A program made the translations under genes and the position numbers. Shown piece by piece: positions 45,177-55,086 of a DNA stretch of 64,000 nucleotides (positions are counted from its first letter, which is position 1; each line of letters begins with the position of its first letter). Below the pieces are notes generated by a model. That model was not told the DNA's origin and searched no databases. It saw nothing but the letters and a program-made list of their open reading frames with translations. The stretch spans positions 62,001-126,000 of the forward strand of contig CAILZL010000011.1 in assembly GCA_903838705.1 (NCBI GenBank), given 5' to 3'. Source of the stretch: an uncultured Pseudomonadota bacterium. Its GTDB lineage: Bacteria; Pseudomonadota; Gammaproteobacteria; Steroidobacterales; Steroidobacteraceae.

Positions 45177-47117
45177 TCAGCGTATCAACCGCTCCTGCAC
45201 CAGCGATGCCACGACACCCGGATCAGCCAGTGTGGAGATGTCCCCCAGCTGATCATGCTCGTTCGCTGCGATCTTGCGCAGTATGCGCCGCATGATTTTT
45301 CCTGAGCGGGTTTTTGGCAGCCCCGGCGCCCACTGAATGAAATCAGGCGTGGCGATCGGCCCGATTTCCTTGCGTACCCAGTCGCGTAATTCACTGCGTA
45401 ATGATTCGCTTGGCGCTGCATCCACGATGAGGGTGACAAACACGTAAATACCTTGTCCCTTGATGTCATGCGGACAACCGACCACTGCCGCTTCGGCAAC
45501 TTTAGGATGTGCAACCAGTGCGCTTTCCACTTCAGCTGTGCCGAGCCGGTGACCCGCTACATTAAGCACATCATCGACGCGGCCGGTAATCCAGTAATAG
45601 CCATCTTCATCACGTCTGGCGCCATCGCCAGTGAAGTACTTGCCCGGAAAGGTCTTGAAGTACGTATCAATGAATCGCTGATGATCTCCATACACCGTGC
45701 GCATCTGTCCCGGCCAGCTGTCGAGAATAACCAGGTTACCGGTGCATGGGCCCGGCAGGATTTTGCCTTCGCTATCGACAATGGCAGGTTCAATGCCAAA
45801 GAAAGGCAGCGTCGCGGAGCCGGGTTTCAATTCTGTTGCCCCCGGTAGTGGCGTGATCAGGATGCCACCGGTCTCAGTCTGCCACCAGGTATCCACAATA
45901 GGGCAACGACCTTCGCCAACAACCTGGTAATACCATTCCCATGCTTCGGGGTTGATCGGTTCGCCGACTGTTCCCAGCAGGCGCAGGGTTTGGCGCGAAG
46001 TTTGTCTGACAGGCGCTTCACCCTCGCGCATCAGGGCGCGGATTGCAGTAGGTGCGGTATAAAAAATCGTGACCTTGTGTTTATCGACAACCTGCCAGAA
46101 GCGACTGCTATCCGGAAAGCTGGGCACACCTTCAAACATCAGGGTAGTGGCACCGTTAGCCAGCGGTCCATAGAGCACATAACTGTGACCGGTTATCCAG
46201 CCGCAATCTGCAGTACACCAGTACACATCTTCTTCTCGTATATCGAACACTGATTCATGAGTGAGTGCGGCATAGACCAGATAACCGCCGCTGGTGTGCA
46301 GCACGCCCTTGGGTTTGCCGGTAGAACCGGAGGTGTACAGAATGAACAGCGGATCTTCGGCATCCATGACTTCGGGTACACAGCTCTTTATCTGCCTGTT
46401 AACCAGATCGGTGTACCAGTGATCACGTTCATACATGGCAACTGCCGCACCAGTGCGTTTGACTACCAGCACATGTTTGACGCACTCCGTACCGGGCACG
46501 GAAAGTGCTGCATCCACATTGGCCTTGAGCGGAATTTTCCTGCCGCCGCGTATGCCTTCATCAGCCGTGATGATCAGGCTCGACTTGCAATCCACAATCC
46601 TGCCGGCGAGTGAGTCCGGAGAGAAGCCACCGAACACAACCGAATGAATGGCGCCTATGCGTGCACAGGCCAGCATGGCAACCGCAATCTCAGGAATCAT
46701 CGGCAGATAAATGGTGACGCGGTCACCTTTCTGTACGCCCAGTTCGCGCAATGCATTAGCGCATTGACAGACCCTTTCATATAACTTGCGATAACTGATG
46801 TGTTGCGACTGGGCCGGATCATCACCTTCCCAGATGATGGCGGTCTTGTGATCGCGGGTACCCAGGTGCCGGTCAAGGCAATTGGTTGCCACATTCAGCT
46901 GACCGTCGTAGAACCAGCGAATGCGGAAATCTTCCTCCCGGTAGCTGACATCCTTGATGTGCGTGTAGGGCGTGATCCAGTCTAGCCGTTGACCGGCCAG
47001 ATGCCAGAATGAATCAGGGCTTGCGATGGATTCACCATGCTGCTGCAAATACTGATTGCGGTTGATACGTGACTTCGCAGCGAAGGCTGGATTAACCGGA
47101 TACAGCTTCTGACTCAT
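45177..47117 (-). CDS. acs: Acetyl-CoA synthetase
   Basis: A 646-aa AMP-forming enzyme that makes acetyl-CoA from acetate, ATP and CoA. Motifs: [25 protein letters not shown] (P-loop), [42 protein letters not shown] and the C-terminal [17 protein letters not shown] with the lysine that is acetylated for control. The length matches E. coli Acs (652 aa). It converges on tamB with only 20 bases between them. Confidence 0.97.
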   Translation of the reverse strand: MSQKLYPVNPAFAAKSRINRNQYLQQHGESIASPDSFWHLAGQRLDWITPYTHIKDVSYREEDFRIRWFYDGQLNVATNCLDRHLGTRDHKTAIIWEGDDPAQSQHISYRKLYERVCQCANALRELGVQKGDRVTIYLPMIPEIAVAMLACARIGAIHSVVFGGFSPDSLAGRIVDCKSSLIITADEGIRGGRKIPLKANVDAALSVPGTECVKHVLVVKRTGAAVAMYERDHWYTDLVNRQIKSCVPEVMDAEDPLFILYTSGSTGKPKGVLHTSGGYLVYAALTHESVFDIREEDVYWCTADCGWITGHSYVLYGPLANGATTLMFEGVPSFPDSSRFWQVVDKHKVTIFYTAPTAIRALMREGEAPVRQTSRQTLRLLGTVGEPINPEAWEWYYQVVGEGRCPIVDTWWQTETGGILITPLPGATELKPGSATLPFFGIEPAIVDSEGKILPGPCTGNLVILDSWPGQMRTVYGDHQRFIDTYFKTFPGKYFTGDGARRDEDGYYWITGRVDDVLNVAGHRLGTAEVESALVAHPKVAEAAVVGCPHDIKGQGIYVFVTLIVDAAPSESLRSELRDWVRKEIGPIATPDFIQWAPGLPKTRSGKIMRRILRKIAANEHDQLGDISTLADPGVVASLVQERLIR

Positions 47118-47138
47118 GATGAATCTCGCAGGTTGTAA

Positions 47139-47561
47139 TTATTGATTGAGCAGGGTACGCAATTTTTCAGCATGCCCGGCCAGCACTGTATTGTTTTCCA
47201 TGCTGCGGCCATGTGCCTGCAGTGCTTTACCGGCATAGCGAGGCACAACATGAAAATGAATGTGAGGCACAGTCTGTCCGGCAGCTTCACCATTGAATTG
47301 CATCAGTGTAATGCCATCGGCATTGAAGGCCTGTCGCGCTGCGCGGGCAACACGTTGCGTTACAGTGATGAGCTGCTGCAATTCATCGGTACCCAGATCA
47401 AAAATGTTTTCCGCCTGCGTTTTGGGGACAATCAGTGCATGCCCCGCTGACTGTGGCATGACATCCATGAAAGCCAGTGTATGTGCGTCTTCATAAACTT
47501 TATGTGCCGGAATCTCACCGCGCAGGATTTTCGCAAAGATATTCTGAGTGTCGTAGGCCAT
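47139..47561 (-). CDS. HIT family nucleotide-binding protein
   Basis: A 140-aa histidine-triad protein (HIT/HINT branch). The catalytic motif is QTVPHIHFHVVPRY, with KILRGEIPAHKVYEDAHTLAFMDVMPQSAGHALIVPK at the N-terminus. Likely a nucleoside phosphoramidate or AMP-lysine hydrolase. It precedes acs by 21 bases on the same strand, so the two may be co-transcribed. Confidence 0.94.
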   Translation of the reverse strand: MAYDTQNIFAKILRGEIPAHKVYEDAHTLAFMDVMPQSAGHALIVPKTQAENIFDLGTDELQQLITVTQRVARAARQAFNADGITLMQFNGEAAGQTVPHIHFHVVPRYAGKALQAHGRSMENNTVLAGHAEKLRTLLNQ

Positions 47562-47620
47562 GAATGGCTCCAGTGTGGAATCAGTGTGCCTGATACGTGG
47601 CGATCACGCGGTGCTGATGT

Positions 47621-47878
47621 TCAGATGCCGGCCTTGCCAAGATTGTCGATCAGGTTGCGCAAGGCAGCGCTGAGCGAGGGGTGTTCGGCATCAAACTGCG
47701 CCGCCAGCGTTTCAACGGCTTCACCCGGTGTTTGCTGCTGAGGGGTTGAGTCATCCAGCAGGCGGTTGATATCCGCTTGTACGATCAGTAGCTGTTCCCG
47801 GGTACTGGGCGGAACAGCAGGTAAGCCGGCCAGCTGCCTGTGCAGTTCGTGAAGTTGCTGGTCTATGGGATGCGACAT
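47621..47878 (-). CDS. DUF4404-like small protein
   Basis: An 85-aa protein resembling the DUF4404 family (IDQQLHELHRQLAGLP at the start and HPSLSAALRNLIDNLGKAGI at the end). A strong AAGGAG ribosome site supports the ATG at 47878. Cytosolic, helical, no catalytic motif; role unknown. It lies about 60 bases upstream of the HIT gene on the same strand. Confidence 0.82.
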   Translation of the reverse strand: MSHPIDQQLHELHRQLAGLPAVPPSTREQLLIVQADINRLLDDSTPQQQTPGEAVETLAAQFDAEHPSLSAALRNLIDNLGKAGI

Positions 47879-48030
47879 GATTTGATGCTCCTTGTTTGAC
47901 AGGTTGATTGTCGCCGGTAATCAGCTGGCCTGCATCAGGAATTTCAAGTAGCAGGTCATGCAGCACGACAGAATCTATTTGTGTAAACAGAGCCGGCAGC
48001 GTTGTAATTATGTGCGGGGAGTGACCATTG

Positions 48031-48480
48031 CTATTTCGGCGTGGCAACGGACAGTTCTTTAATGCGGGCAGGCGACAGTAACTGCAATTTGTACTTTTCA
48101 CCCAGTGCAATCAACTCACTCTCGTCCAGTTTGCTCATCGACTTGATGCTGTTTGGCGAAGGATCGGTTTTTGAATTGGGCGCTGCAATCTTGTCCGAGC
48201 CATCGCCACATAATTTGCCGTTGTGGTCTGAGTCGATGAAGGCAAAGGTTTCTGTGGCGCGCAAATCACTGATGGGTGAGAAAAGCGTGACAAGATAGGC
48301 GTCCTGTTGCGAGGGCCCCCACAGGACCATGTGTTGCTGATCCAGAGCACGCCAGCTGCTGGGCCGGGTCGTGAACATGCACGCCCGATCAGGTTTTTCC
48401 TGTGCTGGCTGAGCAGCGTGTGCAGATGTGATCAGCATGTTTACCAGCACAATCATTACGGCTTGATGTTTGATATTCAT
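48031..48480 (-). CDS. Small exported protein (DUF6491-like)
   Basis: A 149-aa protein with a signal peptide (VMIVLVNMLITSAHAA) and a compact domain holding two cysteines (RACMFTT and GKLCGDG), probably a disulfide. SSWRALDQQHMVLWGPSQQDAYLVTLFSPISDL resembles the DUF6491 family. A GAGGTGAG ribosome site precedes the ATG. Function unknown; secreted to the periplasm by inference. Confidence 0.75.
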   Translation of the reverse strand: MNIKHQAVMIVLVNMLITSAHAAQPAQEKPDRACMFTTRPSSWRALDQQHMVLWGPSQQDAYLVTLFSPISDLRATETFAFIDSDHNGKLCGDGSDKIAAPNSKTDPSPNSIKSMSKLDESELIALGEKYKLQLLSPARIKELSVATPK

Positions 48481-48646
48481 AACTCACCTCTTTATGCATA
48501 ACCAGTAAGGGCGGAGTCACTACAGAAAAACTGCATGAATATTAGACGCGGTTTCGCCAACAAGTTGCATTTATCCTGATAACTCATGTTGTATCAAGCC
48601 GGAAATAGCGTTTGGCAGTTGAGTTGACTGAATTTGTCTGGCGGTG

Positions 48647-51220
48647 TCAGGTACCGCGTGGTTTGGCGCGTGCCGTCGCCTGAGCTTGCAGAGGATCATC
48701 CGGCCAGAAATGTTTGGGATAGCGGCCTTTCAGATCCTTCTTTACATCGTGATAGCCGCGTGCCCAGAAGCTGGCCAGATCCTGCGTCACCTGCACCGGT
48801 CGTCGCGCCGGGGAAAGCAGCTCCATGACCACCGGTACCGTGCCACCCCCGATGCGGGGCGTGGCATGCATGCCGAACACTTCCTGCAAGCGCACCGACA
48901 GAGTAGGCGTGCCGTTTGAATAATCCAGTGGAATACGCGAACCACTGGGTACCAGCAAGTGCGTGGGCGCAATTTCATCCAGTCGCTGCTGCTGATTCCA
49001 GTCCAGCAGCGACATCAGGATGGCATGCATGTCCAGCTGGTTGAGCTGGCTGCGACGGGTGATACCGTTCAACCAGGGTGCCAGCCATTGATCCAGTTCA
49101 GCGAATAAGCGGCTGTCTGTCACATCGGGCCACGATGCGTGTTTATCGTGCTGAAATGCGAATTCAATGCGCGTACGCAACGCAAGCGCGGCTGCGCTCC
49201 ACGGTAGTGAGGACAAGCCCAGCTCACGAATACCTTGCATGAGTGCTGCAAGCATGAGGCTTGCATCCGGTTGATCGAGTTTGCGTACCTGAATGATCAG
49301 ACTGCCAAGCCGTCGTTCCTGCTGGGCAATCACGACGCCATCACGCGAGTCCCACTCGATTCTCGGTAAATCAATGATCTCATCGGCAAATAACGAAAAC
49401 AGCTCGTCAGCTTCAACAGGTGCTGCGAGCTGGATACTGGCTTCACGCTCACCGGCATCCAGTTGAGCAACGACCAGATACTCTGATTCACTGACTGACT
49501 GAGGCTGGGTCAATATTGCGCCTCGTCCATTCGAGAGCAGGTACCGGCCGGCAGTGCTGGCTGTTGCATCACGTCGTTTTTGTGCGATTCGATCCGGATA
49601 TGCCATAGCCAGCAACTTACCCGTGTGCTGAATTGACATCAGGCTGTTATCACGCGATGCGCGCAGTTGTCGCAACAGCTGGTCACTGGTGCGTTGAGCC
49701 CGTTGCCGTCCTGCGTGATCAACTTCATGATAGGCAATCATTGCGCCATGCAGCGCTTCGATGCGATTCCGCAAGTCCACATCACGATGATGCGCATGGG
49801 TCTGACTGCGGAGAATGTCACGCTCGGTGAGTAATGCCGCAATGTCTGCACCCAGACTGGACAGGTTGAACTCACGTGCTTTCAATAATAAGTGCGCGAG
49901 ACGCGGGTGCGTTGCCAGTTGCGACATGGCGCGGCCATGCGCAGTGATTCTGCCTGCGGAATCCAGTGCGCCCAGCAGGCGCAATAACTCACGCGCCTGT
50001 TCAAAATGCGCTGCTGGAGGCATGTCCATGAATCGCAGCTGTTGTGAATCGGTTGTGCCCCATGCCGCCAGTTCGAGTGCCAGAGGCGCGAGATCACTTT
50101 CCAGAATTTCCGGTGGCGTATGAGCTTGCAGCAAACTCTGCTCAGATTCCTGCCATAGTCGATAACACACGCCGCTCTGTGTTCGCCCGGCACGGCCGCG
50201 CCGCTGTTCAGCTGAGGCGCGTGAGATGCGCAAGGTTTCAAGTCGATTCATGCCGGTGACAGGATCAAACCGGGCACGCCGTTCCAGTCCACAGTCGATG
50301 ACGATTCGCACGCCTTCGATAGTCAAAGATGTTTCAGCTATGTTGGTGGCCAGGACAATCTTGCGAAAGCCCGGCTGACTGGGTTGTATGGCACGATCCT
50401 GTTCTGCGGCGAGCAGTTCGCCATATAACGGCAGAATCTGAATGTGTTGCGGCAACGCAGCAGCTTGCAACATGGATTGAGCTCGTCGTATTTCTCCCTG
50501 GCCGGGCAGAAATACAAGCATGTCGCCTGTTTCTTCGTTCAGCGCTTTCTGAATAAGTTGTGCGACTCTGTGGGCAACATCATCGTTCTGCCAGTGCTTC
50601 TGCTGTGCAGCTGCATTGCTGCGATAAGTCGTTACCACTGGAAAGGCCTGACCGCGCGAGTTGATGATTGGCGCATTGCCCAGCAGTGTGGCGACTGCGG
50701 CACCGTCCAGCGTGGCTGACATCACCAGCAGTTTCAGATCGTCACGCAGAGTGGATTGCACTTCCAGACACAGCGCAAGGCCCAGATCAGCTTGCAGACT
50801 ACGCTCGTGATATTCATCGAAGATCACGATGCCCACATCACGCAGTTCGGCATCCGATTGCAGCATGCGGGTCAGAATGCCTTCAGTCACAATTTCAATA
50901 CGGGTACGGGCACTGACTCTGGTGTCCAGTCTTGTGCGATATCCCACGGTCTGGCCCACTGCTTCGCCCAAGGTCGCGGCCATGCGCGTAGCCACGCTGC
51001 GTGCCGCAAGGCGTCTGGGTTCGAGCATCAGAATCTTGCCAGCGACAGAACCAGCGTCCAGCAAGGCCAGCGGTACGCCTGTGGATTTACCGGCACCCGG
51101 CGGTGCCTGCAACACCACGTTCCGATGCTGCCGCAATGCCGAAATCAGATCCGGCAATGCTTCGTTAATGGGTAGATTGTTGAGCGTAAAAGATGGCACG
51201 GAGGATGGTAGACAGGACAT
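48647..51220 (-). CDS. hrpB: ATP-dependent helicase HrpB
   Basis: An 857-aa DEAH-type RNA helicase. Motif I is APPGAGKSTGVPLALLD, motif II is FDEYHERS (a DEYH variant), motif III is LVMSATLDG, and motif VI is QRRGRAGRTQSGVCYRLW. The C-terminal HrpB domain follows (PLDYSNGTPTLSVRLQEVFGMHATPRIGGG and KDLKGRYPKHFWPDDP). Its RNA target is not well defined. A single gene. Confidence 0.94.
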   Translation of the reverse strand: MSCLPSSVPSFTLNNLPINEALPDLISALRQHRNVVLQAPPGAGKSTGVPLALLDAGSVAGKILMLEPRRLAARSVATRMAATLGEAVGQTVGYRTRLDTRVSARTRIEIVTEGILTRMLQSDAELRDVGIVIFDEYHERSLQADLGLALCLEVQSTLRDDLKLLVMSATLDGAAVATLLGNAPIINSRGQAFPVVTTYRSNAAAQQKHWQNDDVAHRVAQLIQKALNEETGDMLVFLPGQGEIRRAQSMLQAAALPQHIQILPLYGELLAAEQDRAIQPSQPGFRKIVLATNIAETSLTIEGVRIVIDCGLERRARFDPVTGMNRLETLRISRASAEQRRGRAGRTQSGVCYRLWQESEQSLLQAHTPPEILESDLAPLALELAAWGTTDSQQLRFMDMPPAAHFEQARELLRLLGALDSAGRITAHGRAMSQLATHPRLAHLLLKAREFNLSSLGADIAALLTERDILRSQTHAHHRDVDLRNRIEALHGAMIAYHEVDHAGRQRAQRTSDQLLRQLRASRDNSLMSIQHTGKLLAMAYPDRIAQKRRDATASTAGRYLLSNGRGAILTQPQSVSESEYLVVAQLDAGEREASIQLAAPVEADELFSLFADEIIDLPRIEWDSRDGVVIAQQERRLGSLIIQVRKLDQPDASLMLAALMQGIRELGLSSLPWSAAALALRTRIEFAFQHDKHASWPDVTDSRLFAELDQWLAPWLNGITRRSQLNQLDMHAILMSLLDWNQQQRLDEIAPTHLLVPSGSRIPLDYSNGTPTLSVRLQEVFGMHATPRIGGGTVPVVMELLSPARRPVQVTQDLASFWARGYHDVKKDLKGRYPKHFWPDDPLQAQATARAKPRGT

Positions 51221-51403
51221 CTGGCTAGGTGAATTCAGCCATTATACGAGCAAGGCATGTGCCCACGTTGCTGTCTCGCACTCTCGTCCAGCAGAGTGGC
51301 AATAGCTGCACAATCAGGCTGGCTACTCAGGATAGGTGCGACTATTCTTGCAGCACCAGACTGACGATCCTTCATCAACATTCATTCAGACAGGAATCAG
51401 ACA

Positions 51404-51883
51404 GTGCACCAGCGCGAAATTACCCTGCGATTTTTAGCAGAGCCGCAAGATGTGAACTTTGGCGGCAAGGTGCACGGTGGTGCCGTGATGCGATGGATCG
51501 ATCTGGCGGCGTATGCCTGTGCAGCAGGCTGGAGTGGCCGATATTGCGTCACGGCTTACGCGGGCGGTATCCGCTTTCTGGCGCCGATTCACGTCGGCAA
51601 TCTGGTTGAGGTGGATGCAAAAATTATCTACACCGGTACCACTTCAATGCACATCGCTTTGCATGTAAATGCGTGTGATCCGAAGTCACTCACCCGGCGG
51701 CTGACCACTCAGTGCATTGTGATCATGGTGGCCATGGATGAATCCGGACAACCCATGCAGGTTCCGGCGTGGATACCCGAGACAGATGAAGACAAGCTGC
51801 ACCACGCTACGGCCATCAGGTTGATGGAAATGCGTAAACAGATTGGTGATGAAATGCAGGTGCTGTCGGCCCGTAAGGGCTAG
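51404..51883 (+). CDS. Hotdog-fold acyl-CoA thioesterase
   Basis: A 159-aa YciA-like thioesterase. The start is a GTG with an AGGA site. VNFGGKVHGGAVMRWIDLAAYACAAGWSGRYCVTAYAGGIRFLAPIHVGNLVEVDAKIIYTGTTSMHI is the classic hotdog core with the catalytic acid-bearing helix (here MRWIDLAAY). It hydrolyses acyl-CoA; chain length is not evident. A single gene, divergent from hrpB. Confidence 0.92.
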   Translation: MHQREITLRFLAEPQDVNFGGKVHGGAVMRWIDLAAYACAAGWSGRYCVTAYAGGIRFLAPIHVGNLVEVDAKIIYTGTTSMHIALHVNACDPKSLTRRLTTQCIVIMVAMDESGQPMQVPAWIPETDEDKLHHATAIRLMEMRKQIGDEMQVLSARKG

Positions 51884-51963
51884 ACGAACTGTCCCTGCCG
51901 CAATTTCTGCTGAGATTGGCAGCGACAGTTCAGTTTGCAGTTAGATTCTGCACAGTGATGCGA

Positions 51964-52821
51964 TCAGAGCGTTCTGGTATTGAAGGTATCGCACTGCTTC
52001 ACTTCACCTGAATCGATACCACGTCTGAACCACCGGACGCGCTGTTCTGATGTGCCATGCGTGAATGAATCAGGTACTACCTGACCGGTAGCTTCCTTCT
52101 GCAGGCGATCATCACCGATGGCATTTGCAGCAGTGATGGCTGCTTCTATATCGCCAGCTTCCAGAAGGTGCCGGCTCTGGTCAGCATGAAACGCCCAGAC
52201 ACCGGCATAACAATCCGCCTGAAGTTCTAGGCGCACCGACATGGCATTACCCTGTGCTTCACTCAATCGTTGCTGTGCCTGTTGTACTTTTGCTGAAGTT
52301 CCGAGCAGGTCCTGAACATGATGACCAACTTCATGCGCGACAACATAAGCTTGCGCAAATTCGCCCGGCGCACCGAAGCGCTGTTTCAGTTCATCGTAAA
52401 ACGACAGGTCGATATAAACCTTCTGATCGCCGGGACAATAAAATGGACCCATCGCGGCCTGCGCCGTGCCACAGGCTGAGGTGTCGGTACCGCTGAACAT
52501 GACCAGCGTTGGTTTCACGTATTGTTTGCCTGCCTGTGTGAACAGCTGGTCCCATACATCTTCGGTACTGGCCAGTACCACCCGGGTCAGGCTGCTGCTA
52601 TCCGCCTCAGTCGCACTTTCCTGATAAGGGCCGCTGTTCTGCTCGGTTGCGGCGCCACCATTGGTCAGCGACTGAAGCAGTAATGTGGGGTCCTTAGTGA
52701 AGTACAGCGCCAGCAAGCCCAGCACAATACCGCCCACTCCACCAATACCTGCGCCGCGTGAGACGCCTCTGCCGCGACGATCTTCAACATTGCTGCTTTC
52801 CCGTTCACCGCGCCAACGCAT
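51964..52821 (-). CDS. YpfJ-like neutral zinc metallopeptidase-domain protein
   Basis: A protein of 285 aa starting MRWRGERESSNVEDRRG, the usual start of the YpfJ family; the ORF track's GTG one codon earlier is less likely. One N-terminal transmembrane helix (GIGGVGGIVLGLLALYF) is followed by a metalloprotease-like domain with HEVGHHVQDLLG (HExxH), ELQADCYAGVWAFHAD for the third ligand, and a C-terminal GTSEQRVRWFRRGID. Anchored and facing the periplasm. It lies about 50 bases downstream of argH and could be read from the same transcript. Confidence 0.9.
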   Translation of the reverse strand: MRWRGERESSNVEDRRGRGVSRGAGIGGVGGIVLGLLALYFTKDPTLLLQSLTNGGAATEQNSGPYQESATEADSSSLTRVVLASTEDVWDQLFTQAGKQYVKPTLVMFSGTDTSACGTAQAAMGPFYCPGDQKVYIDLSFYDELKQRFGAPGEFAQAYVVAHEVGHHVQDLLGTSAKVQQAQQRLSEAQGNAMSVRLELQADCYAGVWAFHADQSRHLLEAGDIEAAITAANAIGDDRLQKEATGQVVPDSFTHGTSEQRVRWFRRGIDSGEVKQCDTFNTRTL

Positions 52822-52874
52822 CACAGGTCCTCATTCATTCATAGGATATGGGCCAATTTTCACATCCCGGATAA

Positions 52875-54059
52875 TTACTTCAAATACTTCTTCCCTACGC
52901 GCAAATAGGCTTCCCGAAATGGAATGCCTTCATTCTTCACCAGCTCATAGGCTTCCGCAGCGGCATTGATCGATGCATCCATTGAGATGTTTTCTTTTCT
53001 GAATTTCACTTCAGCTAAAGCGGGCGCAAGGATGTCGAGGGTATCGCTGCACAGATCTATCGCGCGGAACAACGGTACCTTTATCAGCTGCAAGTCTCGC
53101 TGATAGCCCGAAGGCAGTTTGGCCACAATGCCCAGCACTTCGAACAATGCGGCTTGCGCAGCGGCAGAGCGACCACGGATCAGTTCAAATACATCCGGGT
53201 TGCGCTTCTGGGGCATGATGGACGAGCCGGTGGTGAATGCATCAGGTAGCGAGACGAACGCAAACTCCTGTGTGTAGAACAGACACAGGTCTGAAGACAG
53301 CCGCGCCACATCCTGCATCACCATGACGATTTCAAACAACAGCTGCGCTTCGGCCTTGCCGCGTGACAGCTGAACTGCCGTGACCGGTTCATGGACTTCG
53401 TTGAAGCCGAGTGCCTTGGCCGTTGCGGCACGATCCAGAGGAAGATTCGGTGTACCGTAGCCAGCTGCTGAACCCAGTGGGCTTTTGCCGGTACGACGCT
53501 GTACCTGCATCAGGCCTGCGGCGTCATCACGCAATTCAGCGGCAAAACCACCGGCCCAGAGCTTCACGGAACTGGGCATGGCCTGTTGCATGTGGGTGTA
53601 GCCCGGCAATGCTGTATCGGTTTCGCGTTCACCCAGCGCATCTAATGCCTCTGCAACTTTCAGAACGGCCTTGTTCAGGTCGGTAGTGGCATCACGCAAA
53701 AACAGACGTAATGCAGTCAGTACCTGATCATTGCGGGAACGTCCCAGATGCACACGTGCACCAGCCTGCCCGATGCGCTGTGTTAATAAAGTTTCCAGGG
53801 CAGTCTGGCCGTCTTCATGTTCCAGCGTGACCTGCCATTTGCCCTGCGCATGTTCATCACCAATCGCGGTGAGGCCATCGCGTATCAGTTTGAAATCTTC
53901 AGCAGACAGCAAACCCTGAGCATTCAGCATCTGCGCATGTGCAATTGAAGCGCGCACATCATGAGCCACCAGTCGATTATCCAGTGCATGATCGTCACCG
54001 GCGGTGTATTGCAGCACACGCGAATCAAGTGGCGCGCCTTTATCCCAGAGTCTCGACAT
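52875..54059 (-). CDS. argH: Argininosuccinate lyase (short form)
   Basis: A 394-aa lyase, last step of arginine synthesis (argininosuccinate to arginine and fumarate). It keeps the superfamily signature GSSIMPQKRNPD, VHLGRSRNDQV and LPGYTHMQQAMPSS. It is about 65 residues shorter than the E. coli enzyme (457 aa), missing part of the C-terminal region; all catalytic stretches I can see remain. It is the last arg gene of the leftward operon. Confidence 0.93.
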   Translation of the reverse strand: MSRLWDKGAPLDSRVLQYTAGDDHALDNRLVAHDVRASIAHAQMLNAQGLLSAEDFKLIRDGLTAIGDEHAQGKWQVTLEHEDGQTALETLLTQRIGQAGARVHLGRSRNDQVLTALRLFLRDATTDLNKAVLKVAEALDALGERETDTALPGYTHMQQAMPSSVKLWAGGFAAELRDDAAGLMQVQRRTGKSPLGSAAGYGTPNLPLDRAATAKALGFNEVHEPVTAVQLSRGKAEAQLLFEIVMVMQDVARLSSDLCLFYTQEFAFVSLPDAFTTGSSIMPQKRNPDVFELIRGRSAAAQAALFEVLGIVAKLPSGYQRDLQLIKVPLFRAIDLCSDTLDILAPALAEVKFRKENISMDASINAAAEAYELVKNEGIPFREAYLRVGKKYLK

Positions 54060-54092
54060 GATGTATTCCGCTTGCGTGAGTCGGGATGAGAA

Positions 54093-55022
54093 TTAATTAC
54101 CCTGTTCGGCTGCACTCAAGCCCTTGATGTCTTCCACAATCAGGGTGCCGGTGCCTTCGTTGGTAAATACTTCGATCAGCACACTGTCCGGTGTCTTGTA
54201 TGAAATGCAATGTACGCGACGCACGCCGCCTTTGATTGCGCTTTCAATCGCAGTGGCTTTGGGCAGCATGCCATCTTTCAGGCTGCCCTGATCTTTGAGG
54301 CGCTTCAGGCCTGCCAGATCGGTATAGGACACCAGTGAGTGCGGATCTTCCAGCGATTCCATGATGCCGGGTGCACCCGTTACCAGCATGAGCTTTTCTG
54401 CTTTCAGAGCCGAGCCCAGTGCAGCCGCAACCGTATCGGCATTGATGTTGAGCAGCACGCCCTTGTCATCACACGAAACCGGGCTGACCACCGGCATCAG
54501 GCCGTCATCGAGCAATTGTTGCAGCACCTTCGCATCAACCAGATCGATGTCGCCGACAAATCCGTAGTCAATCGTTTCACCGTTGACCAGAACAGGCGGG
54601 CGTTTGTGCGCCTTGATCAAGCCTGCGGCTACACCGCTGACGCCAACTGCATTGATGGAAAGTTCGCGGCAGATGCCAAGAATCTGGGTGTTGACCAGTC
54701 CATTGAGCACCATGCTGGTGACTTCAATGGATTTGGCGTCGGTGACACGCCGGCCTGCGACCATGCGCGGTTCAATACCCATGGATTGCTGTACGCCGGT
54801 CAGCTGCTCACCACCACCGTGCACAATCACGACGCGAATGCCCACCTGGTGCAGGATGGCAACCTGTTCCATCAGAGCGCGGGTGGCATCCGGGTTACCG
54901 AATACACCGCCACTGGCTTTGATGACAAATACCTTGCCTTTGTAGATGCGTATGTACGGCGCAGCGCTCTTCAAGGCGCGGACGGTGATCAGGGGGTCGG
55001 TGCGATTGGTCATGTCTGTCAC
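54093..55022 (-). CDS. argB: Acetylglutamate kinase
   Basis: A 309-aa amino-acid kinase, second step of arginine synthesis. IVHGGGEQLTGVQQSMGIEPRMVAGRRVT is the acyl-glutamate site and VLLNINADTVAAALGSALKAEKLMLVTGAPGIM the nucleotide site, with DGMLPKATAIESAIKGGVRRVH at the C-terminus. The first glycine-rich loop reads VIKASGGVF rather than the common VIKYGGNAM, closer to the kinase part of fused NAGS-kinase proteins. There is no C-terminal GNAT domain, so it does not supply the missing acetylglutamate synthase. Confidence 0.9.
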   Translation of the reverse strand: MTDMTNRTDPLITVRALKSAAPYIRIYKGKVFVIKASGGVFGNPDATRALMEQVAILHQVGIRVVIVHGGGEQLTGVQQSMGIEPRMVAGRRVTDAKSIEVTSMVLNGLVNTQILGICRELSINAVGVSGVAAGLIKAHKRPPVLVNGETIDYGFVGDIDLVDAKVLQQLLDDGLMPVVSPVSCDDKGVLLNINADTVAAALGSALKAEKLMLVTGAPGIMESLEDPHSLVSYTDLAGLKRLKDQGSLKDGMLPKATAIESAIKGGVRRVHCISYKTPDSVLIEVFTNEGTGTLIVEDIKGLSAAEQGN

Positions 55023-55086
55023 TCTAAAAATTATCAGTAAATCCGGTTATCTCTGTACGAGCGTGTGTATCAATAAAAATACTGTC

